Assembly (NCBI GenBank): GCA_016704305.1
Contig: JADJAL010000011.1
Span: forward strand, 71,447-135,446
Source: Haliea sp.
GTDB taxonomy: Bacteria; Pseudomonadota; Gammaproteobacteria; Pseudomonadales; Halieaceae
Reading direction: 5' to 3'
DNA: 64,000 nt
The translations under genes were made by a program, and so were the position numbers. The stretch's first letter is position 1, and each line of letters begins with the position of its first letter. Below are positions 26,646-35,881 of this stretch, piece by piece. A model generated the notes under the pieces. It saw nothing but the letters and a program-made list of their open reading frames with translations. It had not been told where the DNA came from and did no database searches.

Positions 26646-28969
26646 ATGAAAGTAAAAACAGATTTTAAATATGTAGGCACCCGCCCCATTCGACCCGACG
26701 GGCTCGACAAGGTCACTGGCCGCGCGATGTACGGCGCGGACCTCAACCTGCAGGGCATGGTGTACGGCCACATCGTGCGCAGTCCGCACGCGCACGCGGT
26801 TATCAAGTCGATCGATTTCTCGGAGGCAATGAAACTGCCTGGCGTGCTGGCCACGATGAGCGCCGCCGACCTGCCGGAGCCGGGCGACAAGAAAATCCCC
26901 GGCGGCGAGGTCGATTTCGAGCTCAAGGCGTTTTCGCCGATTGTGATGGCGCGCGGCAAGGTGTTCTTCCACGCCCAGTCGGTCGCGGCGGTGGCTGCCA
27001 CGACGGCGAGTATCGCGGCTGCGGCGGCGAAACTGGTGAAAGTCGAATACGACGTGCTGCCGCATGTGCTGGATATACACGAGGCTGCGAGGGACGATGC
27101 TCCGCTGTTGCACGAAGATGTCTTTACCCAGGGTGTCGATCCTGTCCCGACGAGGCCATCGAATGTATCGGCCGAGATCGAACTGAAGATGGGCGATCTG
27201 GACGCAGGCTTCGCGGCGGCTGACCTGGTGATAGAGCGCACCTACAGTGTGCCGATGTGCCACCAGGGCTACATCGAACCACACGCCTGCGTCGCGCAGT
27301 TTGACGAGAATGGCAAGGTCGAAATCTGGTGCTGCACCCAGGGCGCCTTCATGGTGCGCACACTGACAGCGGCCGTGACCGGCATTGAACTGGGCAAGAT
27401 CAAGGTGACACCGTCGGAGATCGGCGGCGGCTTCGGTGGCAAGACTACGATCTACATCGAACCGGTGGCGGCGATCCTGGCGCAAAAATGTGGCCGCCCG
27501 GTGAAAATCGTGATGAGCCGCGAGGATGTGTTCCGCGCGTCAGGGCCCGTCTCCTCCTCGGAGACGCGCGTAAAAATCGGCGTGACGAAGGACGGCAAGA
27601 TTACCGCGATGGACACCGACATCATCATGGATTCCGGCGCGTTCTCCAGCAGTCCGCTGTTTCCCGCCGTGATGTTCGGCACCGCGTGCTACCGCTGCGA
27701 CAATATCCGCAGCAGTGGGCGCGAGGTACTCACCAACAAACCGAAAGTCTATGCCTATCGCGCCCCCGGCGCGCCACAGCCGATACTCGCGGTGGAATGC
27801 GTGATCAACGAAATCGCGCAGCAGTTGCAGATGGACCCCATCGAATTTCGCCAGCTGAATGCGGTGAACGAAGGCGACCTGCCACTGTTCGGCGTACCCT
27901 TCCAGGCGATCGGCCTGCAGGAGATTTTGCGGGAAGCGAAGAAGCACCCCAACTATCAGGTTGCGCTGGGTGAAAACCAGGGCCGTGGCGTCGCCTGCGC
28001 GTTCTGGATCAACGCCGGCATGCAGTCCAGCGCCACGATCAATGTCTCGGAAGACGGCCGCGTCAACGTGCTCACCGGCAACCCTGACATCGGCGGCTCG
28101 CGCGCATCCATGGCACTGTTGACCGCTGAAGTACTGGGTATACCCGTGGATACGATTCGACCGGCCGTCGTCGATACGGATTCGATCGCCTACAGCGATT
28201 TGACCGGCGGCAGTCGCACCACCCTGGCCACCGGCGGCGCGGTCATCAAGGCGGCGGAGGCGCTGGTCGCGGAACTGCGCAAACGCGCCGCCGCGCTGTG
28301 GGGAATAAACGTCGAGGAGGTTGACTGGATCGACGGCAGCGCAGTTGCAAGGTCGGGCACGGGACTGGAGACGCTGAACGAAGCGCGGGCCAACGATGGG
28401 CATGCACCGGCCACGGCGGCAAAATCGCTGACGCTGGCACAGTTGGCGGCGCAGGCAGGCGTCACCGGCGGACCCTTGTGCGCCGTGGCATCACACAATG
28501 CGCACAACGCCGCGCCCTCGTTCGCGCTGAATATGTGCGATGTTGAAGTGGACAAGGAGACCGGCAAGGTCGAGATCCTGCGCTACACCTGCATACAGGA
28601 CGCAGGAAAGCCGTGCATCCGGCCTACGTGGAAGGCCAGATGCAAGGCGGTGCTGTGCAGGGTATCGGCTGGGCGCTGAATGAGGAGTACATCTTCAACG
28701 CCAAAGGCGAGCTGGAGAACGCTGGCTTCCTCGACTACCGCATCCCTGTCGCGTCCGATCTGCCAATGATCGACACGGTGATTGTCGAGGTACCCAACCC
28801 GCTGCATCCCTACGGGATACGCGGCGTGGGTGAAGTGCCGATTTGCCCGCCCATGCCAGCGGTGGTGACCGCCGTCAACCAGGCTGCAGGTGTGCGCGTG
28901 TGCGACCTGCCGCTGTCACCGCCGAAAATACTGGCGGCCATCGACGCGGCACATGCTGAGGCGCGGTAA
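26646..28969 (+). CDS. Molybdenum hydroxylase, large catalytic subunit, one frameshift
   Basis: ~775 residues from ATG 26646. Molybdopterin motifs are GGGFGGKT (~262), AYRAPGAPQ (~370), GGSRTTLATGG (~520) and, after the break, GIRGVGEVP, whose Glu is the general base. AYRAPGA in place of AYRCSFR rules out carbon monoxide dehydrogenase; it is an aldehyde/xanthine/aromatic-CoA hydroxylase type. The frame breaks near 28606 where one G of AAGGCC is lost; restored, it reads QDAGKAVHPAYVEGQMQGG. It hydroxylates an activated C-H using water. The MoaD-like gene follows at 35 bp. Confidence 0.9.
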
Positions 28970-29004
28970 TATCCGTTGGCGCCGCCCAGTGGAGGAGTGA
29001 ATAC

Positions 29005-29250
29005 TTGGCTAAAGTAATCTTCACATCGGACCTGCAGCGCTTCACCGGCGGTGCACGGGAAGTCGAGGTTGCCGCCGGCAGCTACCAGCAACTGGTCGCG
29101 GAATTGCAGCAGCGCTTCCCGGCACTGACGGATACGATCATCGGCAGGTATGGCCTGGCGATTGATGGCGCGATCATCCAGACGCCGCTGCTGGAACGCT
29201 TCGGAAATGACAGCGAGCTGGTTTTCGTCACGCGGATTGCCGGTGGTTAG
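29005..29250 (+). CDS. MoaD/ThiS-like sulfur-carrier protein
   Basis: 81 residues from a TTG behind GGAGG. The beta-grasp fold is recognisable from VIFTSDLQRFTGG at the start and ELVFVTRIAGG at the end; the terminal Gly-Gly is what MoaD and ThiS use to carry sulfur as a thiocarboxylate. It follows the hydroxylase genes directly, so it may serve molybdopterin synthesis or modification for this enzyme. No MoaE or activating enzyme gene is nearby. Confidence 0.8.
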   Translation: MAKVIFTSDLQRFTGGAREVEVAAGSYQQLVAELQQRFPALTDTIIGRYGLAIDGAIIQTPLLERFGNDSELVFVTRIAGG

Positions 29251-29318
29251 GTCCGGCTCGCGCAGCAGCACACGCTCCCCGAGCCAACATAGCGGAACAT
29301 TGCACAGGAGGAAAACAC

Positions 29319-29558
29319 ATGATGGGAATGGGCGACGGCTCGTGTCCGTACAAGTTCAACTTTGATCCGACGACGTTCAAGGTGGGCGACACCGTAAGCT
29401 ACCGCGTGCCTTCACTGGGAGACTTTCCCTTCGCGGCCGAGATCAAGGCGGTGCACGAGGATTACATCGAGATAAGCGACTACGGTGAACCCGAGAAATG
29501 CGTGCGTGCGACGAGGGAGAGCCACCCCGTCGTCGCCGATGCCGATGCACTGGGCTAA
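29319..29558 (+). CDS. Small acidic protein after the MoaD-like gene, unknown
   Basis: 79 residues from ATG 29319 behind AGGAG. KVGDTVSYRVPSLGDFPFAAEI followed by ISDYGEPEKCVRATRES suggests a small beta-barrel. No catalytic motif is visible apart from two isolated Cys residues. It is not recognised. As the last gene of the molybdenum-hydroxylase run, it may be an accessory to that enzyme. Confidence 0.55.
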   Translation: MMGMGDGSCPYKFNFDPTTFKVGDTVSYRVPSLGDFPFAAEIKAVHEDYIEISDYGEPEKCVRATRESHPVVADADALG

Positions 29559-29624
29559 CCTCGCCTACACTGTTTGCCCGCATTCGCCCATCGGCCGCAG
29601 CCAATGGGCGATACACCCCCTGCT

Positions 29625-30968
29625 TCAGGTACCCGTTTTTTGCGTGGCGTGATGCGCGAACATTTTCATCAAATCGCCGGACGTAATGCGGCGCACGCCC
29701 TCGGCATCATCCAGTGGTTTGTCGCCACCAAATGATTGCGGCGTGGTATCCACGCCATCAGCGGCGGCTTTCGCGCGCAGCGCACCGACCGTCAAGTCCG
29801 CGCGCTTGTGCTGCGTAAACGGATCGAAATTGAAGAATTTCATCGCATTGCGGTGCGTCACCTTTTCAATCTGCTCTTCGGACAGGTGCGTCAACGTTTT
29901 CCACAGGTGCTCGGGCGCTTCCGGCCACAGCGTATCGGAGTGCGGGTAATCGCATTCGTAGGCCACGAGATCCTGGTTCATCAGGTCAAGATTCCTCAGC
30001 CCGTATGCATCGTCAATAAAGCACACCATGAAATGCTTCTTGAAAATATCGCTGGGCTTCTTGCCCTGGAAGCCTGAGTGCGTCCAGGCTTTGTGCCGCG
30101 CGTGGCTGAAGTCGGCGCGCTCCATGAAATAGGGAATCCAGCCGAGGCCGCATTCGGACAGCGCGATCTTCATCGTCGGATAGCGCTCCAACGCGGAGAG
30201 ATTCAGCCAGTCAGCCGCGCCAATCGCGCTCGACATCGGCATCGTGGTGATCCAGGCTTCGATGGGGGTTTCCATGGAGGCGTGCGGAACCGGGTTGCCG
30301 GCACCGATGTGCAGGCACATGGTCATGTCGTGATCGGTGATCGCTTTCCACAGCGGCTCCCAGTACGGGTTGTGCACGCTGGGCAAGCCCTGCGATGTTG
30401 GGTTTTCATTGAGCGACACCGCCGTGCAGCCTTTTTTGGCGATGCGCTTGATCTCCTCCACGGTGGCATCCATATCCCATGTGGGCAACAGGCCACAGGG
30501 AATGAAGCGACCCGGGTAGGCGCCACACCACTCATCGATATGCCAGTCGTTATACGCACGCATGTGTATCAGTGACAGGGACTTGTCCGGCGCCTTGTGG
30601 AAGCGGCCTCCGTCGAATCCGACACAAGTGCCGAAATTGAGCGATGCGGCCACGCCGTTGGCATTCATGTCGTTGATGCGTTCGTGCACGTCGTACACGC
30701 CCTTGCGCATCTGCTCCAGCGAGGTCGGTTCCATGCCGTATTCTTCCAGCGGACGACCCACGACCGCGTTGAGCCCGACCGACGGCATGAACATGCCCTG
30801 GTAGGACCAGTAGGCTTTGCCTTTCTCGTCCGTGCAGAATTTCGGCGCCGTCGCCAGGTCTTTCGCCGACAGATGCTTGTCAAACATATCCGGCGGTTCG
30901 GTGATGTGGTCATCCACGCTGATAAGCACCATGTCGTTCATACTCATACTTGTTTTGTTCATAGCCAT
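29625..30968 (-). CDS. Amidohydrolase family 2 protein
   Basis: 447 residues from ATG 30968 (MAMNKTSMSMNDMVLISVDDH) with GAGGAG upstream; the open frame extends 5' but into the DUF2889 gene. ISVDDHITEP is the N-terminal metal-binding motif, CLHIGAGN (~210) and ECDYPHSDTLWP (~350) the later ones. This is the ACMSD-like amidohydrolase 2 family, which includes decarboxylases and C-C or C-N hydrolases. It is the last gene of a seven-gene minus operon with the P450 and thiolase-like genes, where a hydrolase that opens a ring or removes a group would fit. Confidence 0.88.
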   Translation of the reverse strand: MAMNKTSMSMNDMVLISVDDHITEPPDMFDKHLSAKDLATAPKFCTDEKGKAYWSYQGMFMPSVGLNAVVGRPLEEYGMEPTSLEQMRKGVYDVHERINDMNANGVAASLNFGTCVGFDGGRFHKAPDKSLSLIHMRAYNDWHIDEWCGAYPGRFIPCGLLPTWDMDATVEEIKRIAKKGCTAVSLNENPTSQGLPSVHNPYWEPLWKAITDHDMTMCLHIGAGNPVPHASMETPIEAWITTMPMSSAIGAADWLNLSALERYPTMKIALSECGLGWIPYFMERADFSHARHKAWTHSGFQGKKPSDIFKKHFMVCFIDDAYGLRNLDLMNQDLVAYECDYPHSDTLWPEAPEHLWKTLTHLSEEQIEKVTHRNAMKFFNFDPFTQHKRADLTVGALRAKAAADGVDTTPQSFGGDKPLDDAEGVRRITSGDLMKMFAHHATQKTGT

Positions 30969-30996
30969 ACACTCCTCTTCAATGTTGTCTGCGACT

Positions 30997-31719
30997 TCAC
31001 ACGGTTTCCTGATGGGAGTCCAACGGCTGCGCCGTGCCGACGCTGAAATCCCGTGTCTTCCCGACTCGTTTGGCCACCACCGCCCGTTCCGGCTGGAACG
31101 TGTAACACGTCGGCGGCATGCGGCTGGCATCCGATTGCTGTTCCATTGGAATGATGCGCCCGTGCGCGATAAGGCTCACCCACTGCAATATGCGGGCAGC
31201 TTCCTGCTGCGTGGGTTCAAGCGCATCTATCCAGGCTCGCAGGTCATGCAACTTTTTTCCGGCGGGCCCGGCGGGTGCAACTATCCTGTAATCCCGGTCA
31301 TACCATTCCAGCACACATTCGTCATTCCGCCAGATCCGCGCGTGGTGCCTGCCATCGACTGGATCGGACACATACGCGTCATAAACCAGTACCGCGCGGT
31401 CCATTGCATGCGCCGCACCCAACAACGCAAGATCGTACAGGTGTGTGCAATTACTGGCTTTCTCACGCCGCGTGGGAAAAGCCGCCAGTTCCATTCCGGT
31501 AAAGGTCTGTTCACACTTGTCGACAGCACCCGGGCAGGTTGTCCACGGCGCGCGCAACAACTGTGCCTTCACCGCATGCGCGGTGCTTCCATCGTGCTTA
31601 ATCGTCACACGCATGTGGTGGTAATCGTCTTCCACCTCGCTGCACACACTGCCTGGCATCGGCGTAATCCTGATGCGCCGCCTGAAGCCGGGAGGCTGTT
31701 GCGCAGCATGCATGTGCAA
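30997..31719 (-). CDS. DUF2889 family protein
   Basis: 240 residues. The sequence FRRRIRITPMPGSVCSEVEDDYHHM, then VTIKHDGSTAHAV, a CPGA motif (~70) and LHDLRAWIDALEP match my knowledge of DUF2889, a family of unknown function found in proteobacterial acyl-CoA and aromatic catabolism clusters. No cofactor motif is visible. Its stop is 28 bp before the amidohydrolase ATG and its start 4 bp after the thiolase-like stop, so it is firmly part of the operon. Confidence 0.82.
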   Translation of the reverse strand: MHMHAAQQPPGFRRRIRITPMPGSVCSEVEDDYHHMRVTIKHDGSTAHAVKAQLLRAPWTTCPGAVDKCEQTFTGMELAAFPTRREKASNCTHLYDLALLGAAHAMDRAVLVYDAYVSDPVDGRHHARIWRNDECVLEWYDRDYRIVAPAGPAGKKLHDLRAWIDALEPTQQEAARILQWVSLIAHGRIIPMEQQSDASRMPPTCYTFQPERAVVAKRVGKTRDFSVGTAQPLDSHQETV

Positions 31720-31723
31720 TACC

Positions 31724-32887
31724 TCAGTCGCGCGCCAACAGCAGCGCAGTGGCCAGCGGGCCGCCGCCGGACGTGCTCACCGCAACACGCGGGTCGCCGG
31801 CGATCTGCCGCGCACCACCCTTGCCGCGCAATTGCACCACCGCTTCATGGGCGAAGCCAAAGCCGTGCAGGCGACCGGCACCAAGCTGGCCACCAAACGT
31901 GTTGAGCGGTAATTCACCGTCCAGCGCGATGCGTTCGCCGCCCTCGATAAAACGTCCACCCTCGCCCAGTTCACAAAATCCCAGCGCTTCCAGCCAGGTG
32001 ATCACCTGGAAGCTGAAGCCGTCATACAGCTGCACGGTATCCACGTCGGACGGTGTGTAATCGGTGTGTTTCCACAGGTCGGCGCCCGTCGGATAACAGG
32101 CCATCCACTCGGCCTGGTCCCAACTGTGCCGCTCCACGCTACCGGCCATCGCTGCGATGCGAATGGGCGTGCACGAGACTTCATCCACCGCGTCGCCCGC
32201 CGATACGATCAGCACTGTAGAGGCATCGGTGTAACGGTCGCAGTCGTACAGGCACAGCGGCGTGGAAATCATGCGCGCGGACATGTACTCATCCAGCGTC
32301 AGCGGTTCGCGCACCAGCGCACGCGGATTGAGCATGGCATTGGCGCGATCGGTCAACGCTACCTGCGCTAATTGCTCGCGCGTCAGCCCGTATTTCTTGA
32401 CATGGCGCATCGCGTACTGGGCAGTCCAGCAGGCGGCGGACAAGGCGTTAAACGGCGCCGTCCACTGCGAGAAACCGTCCACGCGATCACGGCGCTGCAT
32501 CGGATACTCGTCGGGGCGGGCCAGTGCGGCCGCTTCGTACACAGTGCGATAGCAGATCACATGGCGCGCCTGGCCACAGCGTACTGCCAACGCTGCGGCA
32601 ACCACCGCACCCAGCTGCGAAGCGTGATTTCCGCGCCGCCGGCGCCACCAGGTGGCGCGAATGCCGAGCGCGTCGATCAACTCGTCCGCCCCGACCGGTG
32701 AAAAACCCAGTAGCGCCGGAGAGCGACCGGGATACGTCGATACACCATCGATCTGCGCTATCGACAAACCCGCCTCGTCCAGCGCCTCGCGCACGGCGTC
32801 CACGGTCAGCAGCAGCGGGTGGCGCGTGAGGCGCATCCCGACCTCTGACTGGCCAATCCCGGTGATATAGGCGTCGCTGCGGCTCAT
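31724..32887 (-). CDS. Thiolase-like lipid-transfer/retro-aldolase protein (Ltp2 type)
   Basis: 387 residues. ITGIGQSEVGMRL at the start, FNALSAACWTAQYAMRHVKKYG in the middle and LNTFGGQLGAGRLHGFG near the C-terminus mark the SCP2-thiolase subfamily without the usual catalytic Cys pair. In actinobacteria, Ltp2 with a DUF35 partner cleaves the steroid side chain by retro-aldol reaction, and a DUF35 gene precedes this one by 12 bp. Residues ~80-92 read WWRRRRGNHA, out of character. The neighbouring frame reads GAGGAEIT, so two compensating one-base errors seem to lie in 32615-32655. Confidence 0.85.
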   Translation of the reverse strand: MSRSDAYITGIGQSEVGMRLTRHPLLLTVDAVREALDEAGLSIAQIDGVSTYPGRSPALLGFSPVGADELIDALGIRATWWRRRRGNHASQLGAVVAAALAVRCGQARHVICYRTVYEAAALARPDEYPMQRRDRVDGFSQWTAPFNALSAACWTAQYAMRHVKKYGLTREQLAQVALTDRANAMLNPRALVREPLTLDEYMSARMISTPLCLYDCDRYTDASTVLIVSAGDAVDEVSCTPIRIAAMAGSVERHSWDQAEWMACYPTGADLWKHTDYTPSDVDTVQLYDGFSFQVITWLEALGFCELGEGGRFIEGGERIALDGELPLNTFGGQLGAGRLHGFGFAHEAVVQLRGKGGARQIAGDPRVAVSTSGGGPLATALLLARD

Positions 32888-32899
32888 ATACGGTTCATA

Positions 32900-33295
32900 T
32901 CAGGCAATCTTTTCAAACAGCGGCAGGTACACGTCGTCCTGCTGCTCGAATGTCACGCGCACGCGATCGCCTATATCCACAGCGTCCACGGCGCAACCCA
33001 CGATATTGGTGGTGAGAATCACGCCCGGTGCGCCGTCGATGGCCACCCGCGCGATCACGAAAGGCACTTCCATTGCCGGATGCCATTTCTGGTAATTGAC
33101 GGTGAAGGTATCGATCACCCCGGTGCCCGCCACGGCCTCGGGCGCTACGTTCTCGGACAGGCAGTAGCGGCACACCGGGCGCGGCGGATGGATAAAACGC
33201 GCGCAATCCTTGCAGCGCAGCAGCCGCAGCTCGTTGTCCTTGCCACCTGTCCAGAACGCGCGATTATCTGCATCCAGCCGGGGTAACGTGCGCAT
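32900..33295 (-). CDS. DUF35 zinc-ribbon/OB-fold protein
   Basis: 131 residues. The rubredoxin-like zinc ribbon has four Cys in CKDCARFIHPPRPVCRYC (~28-45), followed by an OB-fold (GTGVIDTFTVNYQKWHPAM, FVIARVAIDG). Such proteins bind acyl-CoA and act as partner of thiolase-like aldolases or hydratases. It lies 5 bp after the P450 stop and 12 bp before the thiolase-like start, matching the ChsH2-DUF35/Ltp2 type of pairing. Confidence 0.93.
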   Translation of the reverse strand: MRTLPRLDADNRAFWTGGKDNELRLLRCKDCARFIHPPRPVCRYCLSENVAPEAVAGTGVIDTFTVNYQKWHPAMEVPFVIARVAIDGAPGVILTTNIVGCAVDAVDIGDRVRVTFEQQDDVYLPLFEKIA

Positions 33296-33300
33296 CGCCG

Positions 33301-34557
33301 TTACTTATCCCAGACCAGGTGAAGTTCCTGCACGCCGATGATATGCCCGCCGCTGAATGTCGCGGGACGCTCAGGGTCCAGCCGGAATTGCGGCATGCGC
33401 GCCAACACTTCCTCGTACAGGATATTCAGCTCGACGCGCGCGAGGTGGGAGCCGAGACAGCGATGCGGACCTGCGTTAAACGCGATGTGCGGCTTGCCGC
33501 CGCGATTCAGCTCGACGCGATCAGCGTCGGGAAATTCCTTGGGATCGAGGTCGGCGCCCGGCAAAAACAGCATCGCCCGGTCGTCCTTCTTCATCTGCAC
33601 ACCCTCGAACACGACGTCCTTGTTCAGCCGTCGGGGTGGCACCGTAAACGTATAGCGGCGCAGCAGTTCTTCGGTGGCATCGGCAATCAGCGCGGGGTTC
33701 GCGCGCAACTCACTCTGCAGCTCCGGGTGCATGGCCATGTGGCGCACTCCGTGTCCCATGCCCTGCATCACGGTATCGAGCCCGGCGATGAACATCAGCA
33801 CGCCGTAGTTTTCGATGTCCTGTTGCGTCGTGGGCTGGCCATCGATCTTCACCGTCCACAGCAGGCTGATCAGGTCGTCGCGCGGGTCATCGCGGCGCGC
33901 GATGATCGTATCGCGCATGGCCAGGGCGACATCCTGCATCCGCGCAATCGCGCTGCCCGCATCACCTGCTGTGGCACTGAGGTGGGCTTTCACCAGCGCG
34001 CTATACGTCTGGAACTTCTCCACCGGCAGTCCGAGCAGCTTGAGGAACACCTGCACCGGCAGCGGCTGCGCCACCGTCGACATAAACTCGCATTTTCCCT
34101 GGTCGAGCACGGCATCAATCAGTTCACCGGCCAGCTTGCGAATGCTCTCCTTTAACAGGTTGATCGCCTTGGGCGAAAAAACGCCCTGTACAGGCTGTCG
34201 ATATTTGGCGTGCAGTGGTGGATCGAGATTGATCGGGTACGCGCGCGGTATCGGCGGCGTATCCGGCGGCAGCTGCGCCAGTATCGCCTCGATCTGCGCG
34301 TGCGGAATCACCTCGCTGGAAAAGGTTTCCGTGTCGCGCGCCGCTTCAAAATTCGCGGCATGGCTCACCAGCATCCAGTGTCCGCCATTGCGCGGCGTCC
34401 AGAATACCGGCGGCGCATTGTCGAGCAGATCCTGGACCCGTTTGTGCGGGTCGGCGAGATAGGCCGGATCAAAGAACATATCAAAATCGTAAAACACCGC
34501 ATCGGTAATGTGATCCGGGGTGGGTACTGCCTTGCTCAGGCTCGCTGCTTCGCTCAT
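33301..34557 (-). CDS. Cytochrome P450, class I, soluble
   Basis: 418 residues from ATG 34557. The I-helix has FIAGLDTVMQGMG (AGxDT for oxygen activation), the K-helix EELLRRYTF (ExxR), and the haem loop AFNAGPHRCLGSHLAR with the Cys ligand. Length and lack of a membrane anchor are typical of bacterial CYP101/CYP125-like enzymes that hydroxylate terpenes, steroids or fatty acids. Electron donors in the window are the [3Fe-4S] ferredoxin of the same operon and the [2Fe-2S] ferredoxin/reductase pair at 18811-20374. Confidence 0.96.
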   Translation of the reverse strand: MSEAASLSKAVPTPDHITDAVFYDFDMFFDPAYLADPHKRVQDLLDNAPPVFWTPRNGGHWMLVSHAANFEAARDTETFSSEVIPHAQIEAILAQLPPDTPPIPRAYPINLDPPLHAKYRQPVQGVFSPKAINLLKESIRKLAGELIDAVLDQGKCEFMSTVAQPLPVQVFLKLLGLPVEKFQTYSALVKAHLSATAGDAGSAIARMQDVALAMRDTIIARRDDPRDDLISLLWTVKIDGQPTTQQDIENYGVLMFIAGLDTVMQGMGHGVRHMAMHPELQSELRANPALIADATEELLRRYTFTVPPRRLNKDVVFEGVQMKKDDRAMLFLPGADLDPKEFPDADRVELNRGGKPHIAFNAGPHRCLGSHLARVELNILYEEVLARMPQFRLDPERPATFSGGHIIGVQELHLVWDK

Positions 34558-34634
34558 AGGTATTTCCAAACACGTATAACAGGAATAGGTCGGTCGCGGG
34601 TGTGTTGCCCTCGCCCGCTACCGGCGATCATTAA

Positions 34635-35446
34635 TCAGGCGGCGGGCATGAGCGCAGACAAGTCGAGCTGGCCGGTTGCCACGCCACCGAGGAATCCGCC
34701 ATCCACCGGCAGCGCCACGCCATTGATGTAGCTGGATTTGTCGCTGTTGAGGAAGATCAGCGCAGCGGCCTGTTCCTCGGGTGTCGAACGACGATCAATC
34801 GGCTGGATGAATGTATTGAGCACTTTGGCTTCGGTGCGCGACTCAAAGTGATTCATCATCGGCGTCTGCGTAGGGCCCGGCAGCGTGCAGTTCAGGCGAA
34901 TACCGCGCTTGATGGTTTTTGACGACGCCAGCATGGTCCACAGGATCATCGCTTCCTTGGATAAGGAATACCCTTCGTGTACGGTTTCCATGTTCGCCTC
35001 GCACCACGCGATGGCGCTCTCGTAGCTGTCCTTTGCACTAACTCCATCAGCACCGGAATCTTCCTGCTCCAGCCCATGCCGGCGGTGGAGGAAATGCTGG
35101 CGATGGCCGCGCCCGCGGACATCAGTTGCATCACCTGTTCGGTAACGCGGCGCGTGCCGGCGTAATTGACTTTCATCACATCCAGCGCGGGCGCAGTCTG
35201 CGGCAGGCCCGCGCAGTTGAACAGCGCATCGACCTTGCCGCCAATCCCGGCTACCGCCGCGTCTATTGCGGTCGGATCACGCAAATCCACCTGCGTAAAA
35301 GATGCGAGCTTGAGCGCTGTCTCCTTGTAATCCATGCCGTGCACCTCGGCGCCCAACGCCACCAACTGGCGCGCCGTCGCTTCACCCATGCCGGAGAAAC
35401 AGCCGCTGACAATGACTCGTTTGTTTTTGTAACCCAGATAATCCAT
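34635..35446 (-). CDS. SDR, coniferyl-alcohol-dehydrogenase-like, one frameshift
   Basis: The first part, from ATG 35446, reads MDYLGYKNKRVIVSGCFSGMG, then HGMDYKETAL and ALFNCAGLPQTAP, the hallmarks of the coniferyl-alcohol/3-alpha-hydroxysteroid dehydrogenase branch of SDRs. The second part has YSLSKEAMILW (active-site Tyr-x3-Lys) and LPVDGGFLGG. They join if one A is restored near 35037, giving ELSAKDSYESAIAWCEANMETV. The intact length is ~270 residues. It precedes the P450 in the operon and probably oxidises the alcohol that the P450 makes. Confidence 0.85.
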
Positions 35447-35526
35447 CGCTCAGTCCATACCGTTAAAATTATTTAATGTTCGCGCTTAATCTTCGCGCCT
35501 AATGTTCAAAGTTCTGTCAGGTACGT

Positions 35527-35736
35527 TTATTTGGGATCACCGTCTTCATCAATGATCTCGATAACACGCTCGGGACAAGCGCGTGCGCCGCGCCTGGCGA
35601 GCGCTTCCATGCCGGCAGGCACGTCGACTTCCTCGACCTCGATATAGCCATCGTCATCCAACGGAAAAAGCGCTTCCGAGACAGCCCAACAGCGCGCATT
35701 GCCGACGCAGGCCGCTTTGTTGATGCGGATTTTCAT
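35527..35736 (-). CDS. [3Fe-4S]-type ferredoxin
   Basis: 69 residues. Cys at ~10, ~16 and ~54 (CVGNARC and ARACPERVI) fit the C-x5-C...C-P ligand set of P450-associated [3Fe-4S] ferredoxins; the usual fourth Cys position is Ala or Asn. The acidic middle (FPLDDDGYIEVEEVD) is also typical. It is the promoter-proximal gene of the minus operon that holds the P450 two genes downstream. Confidence 0.92.
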   Translation of the reverse strand: MKIRINKAACVGNARCWAVSEALFPLDDDGYIEVEEVDVPAGMEALARRGARACPERVIEIIDEDGDPK

Positions 35737-35842
35737 AGCTAACCCCTACTGTCCGGCAACCCGGAAAATGTAGATACTTTCTGCCTGATTGATCGCTGCT
35801 GGATTCCCGCTGGCGTTTCCTGTGCAGCGTGCTGTATTATAC

Positions 35843-35860
35843 ATCAATGGTGTTCAATAA
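35843..35860. promoter_or_regulatory. Candidate operator in the central divergent promoter
   Basis: ATCAATGGTGTTCAATAA, sharing the 12-mer CAATGGTGTTCA with the minus strand of the site at 5908. It lies 26 bp before the plus-strand ATG at 35882 and ~107 bp before the minus-strand ferredoxin, where it could control both operons. Confidence 0.4.
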
Positions 35861-35881
35861 CAATATGGCGGCAGCTGCACT

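Noticed and set aside
26646..28969. Carbon monoxide dehydrogenase large subunit
   Set aside because: The active-site loop reads AYRAPGA rather than AYRCSFR.
32615..32655. Arg-rich RNA-binding patch in the thiolase-like protein
   Set aside because: The neighbouring frame restores the family pattern, so it is more likely a short misread frame.
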